The notes beneath the pieces are model-generated. The model made no database searches and was not told where the DNA came from. It saw nothing but the letters and a program-made list of their open reading frames with translations. The position numbers were made by a program, and so were the translations under genes. Shown here in pieces: positions 25,724 through 37,830 of a stretch of 64,000 bases of DNA; the stretch's first letter is position 1, and every line of letters starts with the position of its first letter. The stretch comes from Combretum micranthum (Eukaryota > Streptophyta > Magnoliopsida > Myrtales > Combretaceae). The stretch covers positions 496,001 through 560,000 of the forward strand of contig JAMXBD010000063.1 in NCBI GenBank assembly GCA_024138025.1, read 5' to 3'.

Positions 25724-26303
25724 AGGGATGCAACCGAGTCGGGTTTCGGGAGGGTCATATGAACCCAAACTCGAACCTGCTATACTATAAGGCATACCAA
25801 GCCCGACCCTATAACACTATAGGGTTTTTCTTCTATATCCAAACTCGTCCTGCAGGGTTTACTCTAAAACCCGCTACCCGCCCGATTACCCGCTTGACTA
25901 TCAACCCGATTACCCGTCCGATCATCCGCTCAATTATCAACTCGAACCTGCCTTGTTTATTTTATTTTTGTTCAATAGATTCAACAGACTTAAGTCAATA
26001 AAATAATAGTTTAATAATATAGTAATTTACTTTCTCTTTGTCAACTTGTTTTTAAATTTAGCCTATTACTATGTTTATATTTAGTAAATATATTTACATT
26101 ACAATTTTTTTTACTAGGACTAACAGGTTGGGTGGATATCCATCGGGTTTTTAGTAGTATCCAAACCCGACTCTAATACCTTACAGGATTTTTTACTTAT
26201 TTCCAAACTCGACCCTTTTACCCTTTAGGGTTGAACCCTATAGGGTTTTTATCGGGTTGGACAGGTCGGAAACCTGTTAATAGCCAACCCGATTGCATCT
26301 CTA
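25724..26303. mobile_element. GC-richer non-autonomous transposon-like repeat, copy 1
   Basis: It begins GGGATGCAACCGAGTCGGG and ends with the inverse form CCAACCCGATTGCATCTC, giving an imperfect terminal inverted repeat. The interior is built of repeated CCCGACCCTATA / ACTATAGGGTTTTT / CCAAACTCG(T/A)CC blocks in both orientations. A second copy lies at 48920-49456. Termini of this style occur in hAT-type non-autonomous elements, but the target duplication is imperfect (CCCCTCTA/CCCCTTGA). No coding content; the 80-aa frame at 25759-26001 merely reflects the repeats. Confidence 0.65.
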
Positions 26304-26336
26304 CCCCTTGATAAGTGAAACTGAGAAATGCATGGT

Positions 26337-28427
26337 TGTAAACATCCCATTTTTGCCCATTTAAGGCTTCAATTTATAATAAAAATTAATATTATATTAA
26401 GCCTATAAATTACCAAAAAAAGAAAAAAAGGAAAGAGATAAAAATAAAACAAAAAATAATAATAAAAGAAAGGAAAAAATAAATAATAAAATTAAGGCGA
26501 TTTAAAAAAAATAATATCATATTTTTGGATCGGCTCAGGTCACTCAAATTTTATTTGAGTGACCAACTTGACCGAGACACAAGCTAATGGCCTATTGGAA
26601 CGCAAACACACATACATATCAAAGACTAGGGTTGAACTCGTGCGGAGGCAAATTTTTTCTTTTAACATTTGGTGGATGGGGGGTATGCTCTTGGACATGC
26701 GTGTTATACACGCGCTTCATCTTCTTCCCCTGGCTGAGCCTTTTTTGTGCTTGAACAGCTCACTTTGAGCTCATTTTTTACCCACTTCTGATCCTTTTCT
26801 CATCAAATTTATTTGGGGATTTTGTAGAACACGTAGATTACTATGGTTTCAAATCAAGAACTTGCTCGAAAACTCGTGTTATTGTGTTCAATTTTTGAGC
26901 TAAAAGTCACGAAAAACCTATTTTTTGTGCGAGGGTACAAATTTTCGAAAATTCGAATTTGATCCATCCAAGCTTCTAGAATGTTTATCTGATAATCCTA
27001 TCCTTAATCTAGAAGCTCATTTAGGTCGTTAATCACCTAAATTGTTTTAGAAGATGCAATTTGCCGTGCTCTCCACTAACTTCAATTTCGAACGACCACC
27101 ACACACCACGAATCTAAACCCTATAAATAAACCCTCCAATCTATTGTTCCAGACATCGATATCCATCCAAAACCATCAAGAAACACAAAAAACACAAGAT
27201 TTTCTTCAAATTATGAGTTCGAATTTTTTCGAACAAATTAGGGTTTAATATTAAAATTTCGAAGTTGTTCTTGAAGCATTCGATCATAGATAAGTTAAGC
27301 TATCAATTAATACCTTTGGTTGATATTAAAAGCTCCACCACCAGCTAGAAGTCCACCACTGTCGGCCGCCATTTTCCTAGGAGATAGAACTACCACTCTC
27401 AGCCATTTTTGAGCCGAACTGCCACCGCAGGAGTCTTCCCCACCCTTAATTTAGGTTGTCTAACGCTTCCACGGCCGTCCAGAACCCTTCAATCGCCGGC
27501 AGCATCTTCCGCCCCGAAAACCGATCCAAACCTAGGGATCCAACCCCCGTACTCCAAACTGGATAAGTTCATCCTTTATTATTATTATTATTATTTGAAT
27601 AAAAAAAAGAAAATAAATGAATTTATCTAAAAAAAAGAAAAATATGTAGGCATGTGTAGGTATATTAGTGTGTCGTATGTGTATAAACAATATATATATT
27701 AAAAGGAATATGTCTTTTGACACATGGAAAAATTTATTTTTTAAAAATAAGAAAATCAATTTGATAGTATGAATAGGCACACATGAAAAATTCATTTCCT
27801 TACAAAAATTGAAAATTTGATGAACTTAAATGGAAAATATTTCAAAAAAATAAAATAAAATAAAATAAACCAAAAAATTAAAGTTTTATAAAAAAAGCTA
27901 TGTTTTGTCTGATCCTGATTAGTTAGTAAGTATGCACCTCCGGAGAGATATAAAATCTGAAAAAATTGTTTTTTTGCTCCATTATTTTCAAATTTTGAAT
28001 TAATTAATTAGTCATAAATGTTAAATAATTCTTTTATTGATTTTTAAATAAAATTGTAAATATAGAAATTTATGAAATTTGATTTATTTATTTTTTAAGC
28101 ATTTAAAGAATAAACTTTGAATTATGAAATTTAAGTAGTAACCATATGATTTTAATAGGAAAACCCCTGAATCCAAAATTTTTGGTTTATAAATTTTAGT
28201 TTTTCAAGTCAAATATTTCGCAGACTAGTGGTTAAGTTAGAATCAACCATTCTGTTGATCCTAATTTATAGAATTTTCCCGATTTCAATCGGGTAGCGAC
28301 TCCAAAATATTTTTAAAAAATAATTTTTTTTTAATTTCTAGTCAAGGGTTCATATTAAATGGGTTCGAGTCTAATACGGATCAGATTAAAAGAAATAAAA
28401 CCAGAAATGAAAAATCTAGGCTTGACA
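26337..28427. mobile_element. Solo LTR (2.09 kb) flanked by a 7-bp target-site duplication
   Basis: It starts TGTAAACATCCCATTTTTGC and ends AGGCTTGACA, and is bounded on both sides by GCATGGT (26330-26336 and 28428-28434). Inside are a TATA-like box (CTATAAATAAACCC near 27119), a GC-richer leader (27350-27550), a TTATTATTATT run, and AGCGACTCCAAA near the end, features often seen in Tat/Ogre-type gypsy LTRs. There is no internal gag or pol, so it is a solo LTR left by LTR-LTR recombination. Seven bases of duplication is longer than the usual five. A partial relative is at 50610-50845, and a leader of the same style flanks the complete element at 56-61.8 kb. Confidence 0.75.
26538..26564. other. 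Perfect hairpin, 12-bp arms with 3-nt loop
   Basis: The left arm GGTCACTCAAAT is followed by TTT and the exact complement ATTTGAGTGACC. It lies near the left end of the solo LTR, upstream of its TATA-like box. Confidence 0.9.
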
Positions 28428-28434
28428 GCATGGT

Positions 28435-29335
28435 CGTACTCAAATGAATTGATAGTATGATAAATTTCATTTGTTTTGTCAGTTCACTTGGAGATCGAGA
28501 AATGATAAGGTTGAATGGTGTAAAGGTGACATTATCCTTGCCTTATATTCAATCTAGATATTATGTGACAAAAGGATAATGACATAAGTAATGGATTAGG
28601 TAAAAATCGAATCATCGGTCTTCACTTAATTTGGGTAAATATAATGTCTCACGAGAGGCCGCTTATGTTTTGTTGACAAAAAACGTTTTAGGTCAACGAC
28701 CAACATTAAGTAAATCTACAGGATCACACCCAAAAGAATAAACAAAAATGATCATAGACTAAATTTAAATAAGTCTAGTGAGAATAATAAAATTATTTAT
28801 TATTAATCTTAATTTGTTAAGAATAATAAATAAATATATTTTGTTAAGAACAATTATAATTCCTAATTGGACTAGGAAATCTTATGTTAATAAATTAATT
28901 TATTCCTAATAAGATTAGAGGCATTAATGTCATTATTCATATTGACATTAGTATATATAAGATATAAGAGGTTTTTTTTAGGGTTAACGACATGAGCTGT
29001 CGACATTAGATTAACAGAGAAAATCTATAAATCCTAAAAGAGAGAAACATGAGAATCATGAGTAAAATTTTCCTAATTAGATCTAGAAGTATTTTAGATA
29101 ACGCTAGCACGTAAATGATTCTCTTGAAGGCGGGGCATTTGTGTGGATATCATAAAGGGAGTTATGAAATTGCAACGCCTACATATTCGATAGGATTAAG
29201 AATCGAAAAAGATATAATCCTATATGTTTTTTTAATTTAATTGAATATTATGGATCTATCTTGGGAATTTAGGTTTTAATAAAAAAAAAATTCGCTACAA
29301 GATTCAAATTTTGGATCTCTAAATTCCCAACAACT
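28435..29335. other. Non-coding, LTR-like sequence of unknown family
   Basis: No coding frame. There is a TATA-rich stretch (TATATATAAGATATAAGAGG near 28951-28970), and the interval ends near AATTCCCAACAACTATTG. It could be a copia-type LTR, but neither border was found. Confidence 0.35.
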
Positions 29336-29339
29336 ATTG

Positions 29340-31076
29340 CTAAGGCCTCCCAAATAGCAGATGACACGCATCCATATCCACTATATCACAATAAACATCA
29401 TCTTTATACTTGCCTATTGAGAATGATACTCTACACCTCTCATTCACATCAATCCTCTTAACTATTTTAATCCACCCTATGATTTATGGGTTAGGGTATT
29501 TCTCTACTAGTAGTTGCAACTGCTTCACAACCTCAATACCAATGATGTTTTCACAGCTTCCACTATCAACTATTAGATCACATATCTTCCCATCTATTGT
29601 GCATCTAGTATGAAATAACTGGTGTCATTGGGTATCCTCCTCCCACTTATGTGCCAACATTAGCTTCGTAATAACACATGATTACTCAACCTCCTCATCA
29701 TAGTACTCATCCTCTCCATTGGGCTCACAATAGACCTCTTCATCTCTCTCAACAATATTAATGCTTTTCCTATTACGACACTCGTTTGATCGATGCCTCG
29801 ACTAGTTACAATGCTAACACTTGCCTAAAATAGGCTTTGCGTATGGATTGTTTTGTTTCTGAGCATCCTTATCCTGAATATGTTTCTTGCCTACAGTCTT
29901 ATCCTCTCTCTTCTCAATATTCCCACATTGCTTCTCCTCAACACTTTTATTCATTTCTGTCATAGTTTTGTTGCTCTTCGTTCCCTCAACTCCATATTTT
30001 TTGCTATTCACCTCAAACTCTGGTATTCCTCTCTTGTAACATCATCTTAGCCCTAAGGGCCATGTTTTTAGCCTCATTCAAATTCTGAAGAACTTGGACT
30101 CCAATTTTATCTCGAATCTGCAACTTCAGGCCATCTACATACTGTGCCACTTGCTAACCTTCAGTTTCTCTCAGATTGTTTCGCTTTGCTAGTCTTATAA
30201 ATTTAGCTGTGTAGTCATGAACTGAATATTGACCTTAGTGACAACACTGAAACTGCTTGAAAGCAATCTAGTTGTAATTAGGTGGTAAGAAATCCTTCTG
30301 CTGCAATTATTTCATACAAAACCACGTCCTCATAGGTTGCCTATCCTCACGATACCTACTATTTAAAGCCTTTCCCACTAGGCTGATGCACCTCCTTTCA
30401 ATCAGCATGCCACCAATTTCACCCTCTTTTCCTTGGAGATCTCCACTTTTAGGCAAAAATCACCCTCCGGTATCCGCCACCACCTCTCCTCTACGGTTGC
30501 CTTTCTTCATATAAAATTGTATCTTCCTCATCGGATTCTTCATCAAAATTATGGACTCTTTGATTTACAGCTACATGTCAATTGATTAGATCGCCATAAG
30601 CATCTCTTGCCATTGGTTGTCTCCCACCAATGTCCTATCTCTATTGGTATTAGGCTACATAGCATTGAAACGCACAATTAGATCTTCAAATCGCTATTCC
30701 AAAAGTTGGATTCTCTGATCCATGGTGTCCAATATCGCCCTTTGAGCCCATGACTCAGTTCGCAAGGCTTCCACATCCTGAACAATATCTAGGATGTGAC
30801 TACCTCCTAAGCTATCATCTCCTGACATCTTCACAGGAACTTTCCCACTCTAATACCACTCTGACATAGCAAGTAAGCATGAAAACAAGCTAGAGCACTC
30901 ACTGAGTGATCCAATTCACACATAATTGCAAAGGATGCAATTCTCAAAGAGAAAACTCTCTCAAATTAGGGTTTTAAAGTATATGATATGTTCTATTGAA
31001 AAATAACACTAAATAACTATTTATATTATTATATAGAAAAACCTTAAAAGATAAATAATAAATAGGTTGTGCATCA
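29340..31076 (-). mobile_element. Decayed Ty3/gypsy element: 5' LTR, gag and protease start, minus strand
   Basis: Reading leftwards: LTR (31076-30862), a primer-binding site of the TGGTATTAGAG form (about 30856-30843), then a gag beginning ATGTCAGGAGATGATAGCTTAGG that parallels the gag start at 56583. Then come a zinc-knuckle lead-in (NNPYAKPILGKC near 29814, against [11 protein letters not shown] in the complete element) and the beginning of protease (29410-29600 region, equivalent of [19 protein letters not shown]). Many stops and frame breaks are present, and sequence homologous to RT and integrase is missing. It belongs to the same clade as the complete element at 56180-61444 but is much older. 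Confidence 0.8.
30862..31076 (-). repeat. 5' LTR of the decayed minus-strand gypsy element
   Basis: In element orientation it starts TGATGCACAACC and ends GCTATGTCA. It includes AATAATATAAATAGTTATTTA (TATA region) and AATTTGAGAGAG, matching the LTR at 213-494. About 215 bp. Confidence 0.65.
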
Positions 31077-31089
31077 TAAGTTGACAATA

Positions 31090-32120
31090 TAGGTTGGCAA
31101 TAAAAGTTGGCGACCTATAATTGACGCGAGCGGTTTCTAAAACTCGAAAGAAAAAACTATCAGCAATGTAGGTCGGCTCTAAGGCCGACGGTGTAGATTT
31201 TCAAGGCTGACGGCTTCAACGGTGGCCTAGTGCTTCCTCTCCCCTCCTTTTTAGATGACCCCCTCTTGTTCAAATAAGTGTCCGTTATGTCATTTGCACC
31301 AGTTAACAAAAAGTCTGCGAAACAAAACCTAATCAAGATTGAGGGTTGAGATAATGTCATGTGGCACTCTAAATAGAAACCCTGCACCCTAGACCTTACC
31401 CTACTAGCCCCATATAAATACTCCTCATTTTTTTGTCCTTACTTTATAGGAAACCTATTAAGCCCCTAAGGTGAAATTCTCTAAACCCTAGCCTCTACTT
31501 AATGTTAATTAAGTAAGTTTAAAGGAAGATTAACATTAATCAACTATATTTATTTACATCATGATAGGAAATAAAGACAATGGAGGTGAACTAGGAGAAG
31601 GAGAGAGCAACCAACTTAGTGAAATTGGTAACAAGGTATCAAGAAAGTTGATTTTAGAGGTGTTTTGAGCCTTGGAATACCGGTCATAGCTGAAACAACA
31701 AGATAAGCCCTAGAGCGAACTCTTAGTGTTATCAGAATATAATGATAGAGAGATGAGACAAATATGATAATGTAACAATAAAGGATGAACATATCCCAAG
31801 TTAAAAAATTTTGCTAGAGATTAACCTTGAGGGGAAGTGAATATTGTTATATGTTTAAAACTATGGAGGAAATCATAGAATGAACATGAGGTTTGATGTT
31901 ATTGATGTTAGAGTTGTTAAATTAAGGGTTTGTACATGAAAGTTCTAAAAATTTCAGAGAAACCATGATAAAGTTAGTGGTTGCTGTAGAAACTATATGT
32001 TTTAGGCTTTCAACTTTGATTAATCATATTTTAACAAGATCGGAGGTGAGTTTTGAACTTTGATTAATCATGTTTTAGTCTTTCAACTTAGTGTTTAAAA
32101 CTCGATTCTTTGAGCTTTGA
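31090..32120. other. Non-coding interval
   Basis: No gene. The stretch 31160-31230 is slightly GC-richer, with an internal inverted motif (GTCGGC...GCCGAC). A 75-aa frame there has no family features. Confidence 0.4.
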
Positions 32121-32122
32121 AG

Positions 32123-32515
32123 GTTAGAGAGGAACATGGACAAGTACACGAGGTTTTGTACTTGCGTGTGTTTCTCACTAACTTCAAAACCCAAAGAATT
32201 AAGTTTTCCCATAAGAACACGGCAAGTACACGAGGTCATGTACTTGCTCGTGTTTCTCATTGGTTTTAAACCCAACCAACCCTAAAAGAACATGGAATAA
32301 TACATTAACTCGTTTACTACCTATGTTTCTCTCTAATCCTAAATACCTTCAATCCCAGAACCATATGAGAAGTACATGAGGTTATATACCTGCTCGTGTA
32401 TCTATTTGATCCCAAACATAAGAAGAACACGACTTAAACATGGCTAAATATCCCCTCATCTAAAAGAACATGGGATAATGCATGTACCCATGTACTTTTC
32501 TAGCCCCTATTCCTT
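32123..32515. repeat. About five diverged tandem units of about 80 bp, each with an internal hairpin
   Basis: The motif CAAGTACACGAGGT...TGTACTTGC(T)CGTGTTTCTC recurs near 32141, 32223 and 32371 (AAGTACATGAGG), with weaker forms near 32291 and 32475. Spacing is about 75-105 bp. Within a unit AAGTACA and TGTACTT can pair over an 8-base loop. No protein frame survives across units. Confidence 0.7.
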
Positions 32516-32519
32516 CGAC

Positions 32520-34030
32520 AATCTTTGTCCAAGTAATACGAAACTTGACCCAATTCCTTCCTTAGACTTAAATAAATCTCTAAACATGATCTTTAAGCAA
32601 AAGTGGTTAAGTCAAAGTGACCTAGATATAATAAATAGTATAATAAAGATAATTAATCATGAACTGATTTCAATTTCAATTGTGACCAGTTATTACATTG
32701 AGCTTAGAAAGGGATAATAAGCTCAAACCGACCAATAGGTATGTAGCAATTGCGTGTTGCTTGCTAGGGTAGTATTAATAACTGGACGAAAAACTTAAAC
32801 TTAGTTTAAATGAGTGTTGGTTACTACTTGGTTACTTACCGTAGGAAGTAGTACTCCTGTATTGAGTTACAAGCTTAATTGCAACTTCGAGATGATGTCA
32901 TAGTTTAGGTGTCTGGACCCTATGGAATGTGTGGATAATCAATAGGGGATATTCAGAAACAAGATGATTAATTAGGAGCTGGAACGAAGTTGCAACGGAG
33001 TTATGCTGGGGTATGGGTTTTTGCATAAAACGTTGCAATGAATCGCTCTCAATAATGGCTATTTGTGTAGAATTGATCTATACGAGACTACTTTTTTTCT
33101 TTTCTACTAAGTTCTAGGGACTTATTATACCTTCCTCTTTAGTACTTGATCTACTGAGGAAACCCTACCCTTTTTGTTTGGTGGGAGTACTCTTGTGTAT
33201 ATTGATATTTCTAGAACGTTGTGAATACTTGTTTGCTAGCTTAATGTTAATCAAACTTTACTTGTGCTTCTTGCATTAGCTTAGGAATGACATGCGGGTA
33301 AGTGCTTGATTACTGTATATTGGGCTTTGCCACTCCCTTTTCATTATTTTAAGTATTAAGAGTGATCACTCCGTGGACCTTCACTATGATTTCATGAGTT
33401 TTGGGATTGATGAGTTTGAACAGTGACATAGATGAGTAGACGACCATAAGGAATTTTGAGAAAACTATTTGAATGTTTATGTTTCTTATTTTCAATGGAT
33501 AGTTGTAAATTTTGAACTATTTTATTATTTATAGGCAAGTGTTAAACGTTATAACTGGATTAAGCCTAGCTCTCTTTTTATGGCTACTTTCTTAAGTTGT
33601 TTTAGGCTTTAAATTTTCATTTCACTTTCTTGAAAAAGCTCTTCCACATGTTTGTATAATAGTTCCTCAATTGTTAGCAAATTGTCAACCGATACGTTAC
33701 GGTTTTACTAAAGAACCTAATCATAATTTCGCAACTAAAACTTGAGTAATAACTCATTTAGCTAACAGAAGCCTTGCACATGTTGGTTGGAGGTAATGTG
33801 TGTAGCGAAGCAATCACGCTGTTAAACACCCTAGAGGCTGGGTCGTTTCTATATATGAAGTCAAATTTGAGTATTATTAAAAGTCTAATTCACAGGATGT
33901 TGAGGTATTATGATTGCATGACCTACATTTGCAAAATAAAATACATCATCATTATTTTAAACTTTAAATTTTAACAGAGTATAACTTTTATGTAGAATAT
34001 TAATTTTAAAACTTTGGGAACTTTTATAGT
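32520..34030. other. Non-coding interval
   Basis: No coding sequence recognised; short frames lack family motifs. Confidence 0.4.
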
Positions 34031-34034
34031 TCTG

Positions 34035-34205
34035 TCGATAAGACCATTCGGTCAATCATCGAATCGTTAAAATAAATATAATAATTAAAATATTAACTAT
34101 TTTAGCGGTTCAATCACATTATGTATGGTGCAAGCCGATGGATAGTGACGGGATCAGTTCCATCAAAATTAATCACGAGACCATAGAATTTCTCAAAAAC
34201 TTTAT
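34035..34205 (-). repeat. Dispersed repeat, copy 2 (inverted partner of 8701-8860)
   Basis: The reverse complement carries ATTCTATGGTCTCGTGATTA, TGTGATTGAACCGCTAAAAT and ATTATTATATTTATTTTAA in the same order as 8701-8860. The short segment between the first two motifs differs in sequence. Confidence 0.7.
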
Positions 34206-34759
34206 ATTATAGAAGAATTTTGATATTGATTTTTCATCTTTTTAGCTTAATAATAACTCAAAATTAGATCATATATTAACAAAATATAACTATAATTGAA
34301 ATCTACAGATATAGAAAAGAAAATTTTTTTGCTTAGAAATTTTTTGGAGATTCGATCCAATATATCCCATGCCAAAAATCCACAATTAGAATACAATTAG
34401 GCGATAAAGTTATGGGTGATTTTGCCCAGAGTTATTTATTTATTTTTTATAGCCATTAAAGATCGGCATAGGTTAAAATTTAAATTAAAAAATTTTCACC
34501 AACGCTGAACAAATTAATAGCAAAATACTAAAAATTGAAGAAGAACAAATTTCCCAATGCATGCAAATAAAACTTCTATTTCTATAAATCATTATTACTA
34601 AAATTATATAGTCAATTATTTTCAGCTGAAATTTGTAATCAAGCATAATTTTTTCCGTATCTAATTTTGGCAAATATATTGGCTGGCACATCACTAGAAA
34701 AATGATAAGAATCCTAGTAAAAGTAGTCAACACTAACGGTCATCTTGAAGATAACTGTA

Positions 34760-36010
34760 TAATACTCGACAATGGTTCGAATCAGGCGCCAGCACTTCCA
34801 AAAGATCACGCCTTTATGCGTAAACATGGCATTTTGGCCTGATTTGAGTACATTTTTTATGCTGACTTTGCTTAAGCATTGTTCCAGTCTTGAGGATGTT
34901 TGGGCTGGTGAATGCATTCATGGGGAGGTTATTGTTAATGGGTTTTGAGTGTTATGGTGATATACGTATTGGGCTGGGTAGAGCTTTATGCTGGGTTTGG
35001 AATAATGGTGGATGCCAAGAAGGTGTTTGATGAAATTTTCAAGAGATATTTGATTGTTTTGGAACTTGATGGTTCGCGGGTTTTGTAGGCCTGATAATGT
35101 TGATGCGGAAATGGGTCCTTTTATGCAGATGGAAAAATAAGAATGCTGTTTCATGGAATATGGTGATTTCATGTTTAGGGCAGTGCGGGAAGGATAGAGA
35201 TGCTTTTGGATTTTCCGACGTTCTCATATCAAAGAATTACTCAAAGTCTCCATTGCCGTTACTGGTTGTTTTGGTTCTGTTTACTTGATCAAATTCACTG
35301 CAAATCGAATATTAGCATTGCATGTTACCAGTAGTATGCAACGTCTGTGTAATAAAATTCCTCCATATTCAATGCAATGGTCTGTTTTTATTGCAAATGT
35401 GGCGATATGGAAGCTTCTAGGCAGAGGGATGCGATCGAGAAATGAGGTTTCATGGAATGTGATGACTGATGATCACGGGCATGGCATATAGTGGATACGA
35501 TCGCCTTGGGGTCAAATTGTTTGAGGAGATGATGAAGGAAGGGATCACTTCTAATGATGCTACATTTGTTGGTGTTTTTACGAATTGTAGTCATGCAGGT
35601 TTGGTGGATAAAACCAGAGAGGTGTTTGCTTCTTTGGTTGCTAATTACCGGACACAACTGAAGCTTGAGCATTAAATGTATGGTCGATCTTTTGGGCCGT
35701 AACGGATATGTGAGGGAGGCTTTTGACCCGCTAGAAAACATGAAAATTAAGCCAAGTGCTGCATTATTGGGTTTGGTGCTCAGTGCCTGCAGGACTCATG
35801 GTGATGTGGAATTCGCAGAACTAGCAATTGAAGAGCTCATCAAGTTGAACCTAGGAATTCTGGTAGTTATGTACTGTTATCTGATTTGTATGCTGAAGCT
35901 GGGAGATGGGATGAAGATGACAAGGTTAAAAGCTTGATGAGAGAAAACAATGTGTGGCACCTGGACAAGGTGCAACTGGATAACAAGGACAGATACATAT
36001 GGCTTACAAA
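34760..36010 (+). pseudogene. Pentatricopeptide-repeat (PPR, PLS/E-type) protein pseudogene
   Basis: Translated pieces in shifting frames follow the order of a PLS-class PPR protein: a region like LLKHCSSLEDVWAGE-IHGEVIVNGF, then KNAVSWNMVIS near 35130, RNEVSWNVM near 35440, GVKLFEEMMKEGITSNDATF with NCSHAGLVDKTREVF (35510-35630), CMVDLLGRNGYVREAF (about 35677), KIKPSAALLGLVLSACRTHG (35744-35800) and an E-domain-like tail to about 36000. Such proteins normally bind organellar RNA for editing or splicing. Here in-frame stops (for example after VIVNGF) and several frame changes make an intact product impossible. The C-terminal repeats are the best kept. No DYW domain was seen. Confidence 0.85.
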
Positions 36011-37640
36011 CTCTCATCTGAATTCATTTAATGGTGGGATGTCAAAGGAGAAATGATTTGTGAGTGCGGGCGATTTATCAATGGGGAGGACATCAAGAAA
36101 GGACTTGGAAATGCTTTGAGTCGGCCATCACCAATTCAACTGCTAATTCAGAATGCATCACAATGGCCTTTCCAATCGTGAAATGCATGCAAGGTTTGAA
36201 TAGGTGGCAGATAATAAAAAACGAATATCTAATGGGCTTTAATATATTTTTGTTTATCACTGTTGCAGGGAGAATGTTGAATGTGCAACAAAAAGGATGG
36301 TATTTGGTAAGAAAACTAGATAAGAGTACATCTTTGTGCTTGTTTACGGATAATGTCGTTGCTATTTGGTTCAATGTGCATGACACTTGAAGAGCTGACA
36401 GATTTGTCTAATTTGTTTATGTATAATGCTACTTACACTGTAGATGTTGCTAATCCTGTTTCTGTGCCAAGAAACTGATTGCTGCTGAGCATTTCTTTCT
36501 CGTGGGGAGCTCCAACTTCATCATTTTATCTGATAGTCAGGTGATAATCAAATTCAATCTGTTTTTATGGGTTATTATCTCTTTAATTTTTTTTTTTATC
36601 TGTACATGTAGACTACCAAAGGATTCTTTTCTCATTATTGATAACATTGGTTCCGCAAGCTGAAAGGCAGTCCCTTGAGGAGAGAAACACATGGCATTGT
36701 CTTCGTCACTGCCAGACTTTGCGACACCAAATTGAATGAACTGATCAACTGATGATTTTAATCAATTTCCAAAAGGGAATGGTCAGGCAAAATATAGGAA
36801 ACTAGGAGAAGCTCTAGGCAATCCTATTTTAAATGATTAGTTATCATTTGCGATCTTCATGGAATGCATTTGAGTTATTTCTTCCATATGTAGAAGCCCT
36901 ATGCAATCATTATTAGGACATATGAAATAAGATGTGCCATTGCTGTCATTAGATGATGTTTTGCCTATTCTGCCTATGGGAAGATGGAATCAAGTTTAAC
37001 CACAACTGGGATGATTTATCTTATATATTCAATTAAACTATGTTCTCTAATGCAAAATGGGGAGGGGCATAAAAAAAAAAAGGAAAAAAAAACCATTGAT
37101 CTGCTTTCAAATCAACCTTGTCAGGTCCACCCTGCTATTCCATTTTCTTCTAATTTTGGTAAACGCACACTTGAACAATTGGAGGACCTGTAGATAAGGA
37201 TGAATACCAAAACAACCTTTCTAAAGCCACTTTGATCCCTCCTAAGCCCCCATCTGTACCTAAAACCTCATCTACTCCCACTAAATCTGTCTCTCCAAAA
37301 CTTTCTTTTGCTGACCTTTTTTCCCCAGCTCCTTGACCCATTATTCCTAACTTCAAACTCGTTATAACTTGAGTGGCTAAAGCCTTAACCCCTCTGGCCA
37401 GACTACCTCCTTCTGTTGCACAAGAGGGGGCACACTATTGAAATTCCGTCATGGTGGGTTTCTTTCTCTAGAATAAGATCCCTTTCTCTTTAATGCAGTC
37501 TAATGCACTTCGTATTTAGAGGGCTATGTATTGCTAACTAGTTCTTTGGTCCAATTGTTTATAGTATCCATGTAGAGTTTCGTGGATAAGTTGCCGCCAA
37601 TGCTGCGAGATATGTGGAGCACTATGTATGCACAATGTAT
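36011..37640. other. Non-coding interval between gene fragments
   Basis: No confident coding sequence. A plus-strand stretch at 37200-37335 has a Pro/Ser/Thr-rich reading (PPKPPSVPKTSS...LSFADLF) reminiscent of the start of a plant LINE ORF1, but it is too short to call. Confidence 0.4.
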
Positions 37641-37680
37641 GGCCTCTAATTATAGTTTTCGGTTTACTTGTCATTTGCAG

Positions 37681-37830
37681 CATTACATGCTCAATAATGA
37701 AATCAATGAGAAGCTTGTAAGTGCAGTAGGAGTTGAAAAAGGAGATGTAGTGTTGGAAATTGGACTCGGAACTGGTTCTGTCACTCATGTTCTTATAAAT
37801 GCTGGTGCCACTGCACTTGCAGTTGAAAAA
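37681..37830 (+). pseudogene. Single exon of a KsgA/Dim1-type rRNA adenine dimethyltransferase (gene fragment)
   Basis: A 50-codon exon is bounded by TTTGCAG and GTAGG splice sites. It encodes HYMLNNEINEKLVSAVGVEK followed by GDVVLEIGLGTGSVTHVLIN and AGATALAVEK. This covers the N-terminal helix and SAM-binding motif I of the family that dimethylates two adenosines at the 3' end of small-subunit rRNA; the wording is closest to the plastid (PFC1-like) branch as I remember it. The usual GPGTG is GLGTG here. I found no exon upstream supplying the RKSLGQ-type start and none downstream, so this is an isolated fragment with its splice sites kept. Confidence 0.75.

Noticed and set aside
36064..36390. 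108-aa plus-strand frame after the PPR pseudogene
   Set aside because: Only chance openness; it does not continue PPR or DYW motifs and has an antisense frame of similar length.
37200..37335. Pro/Ser-rich plus-strand reading ending LSFADLF, possible LINE ORF1 start
   Set aside because: Too short, with a stop soon after and no zinc knuckle or other ORF1 feature nearby.
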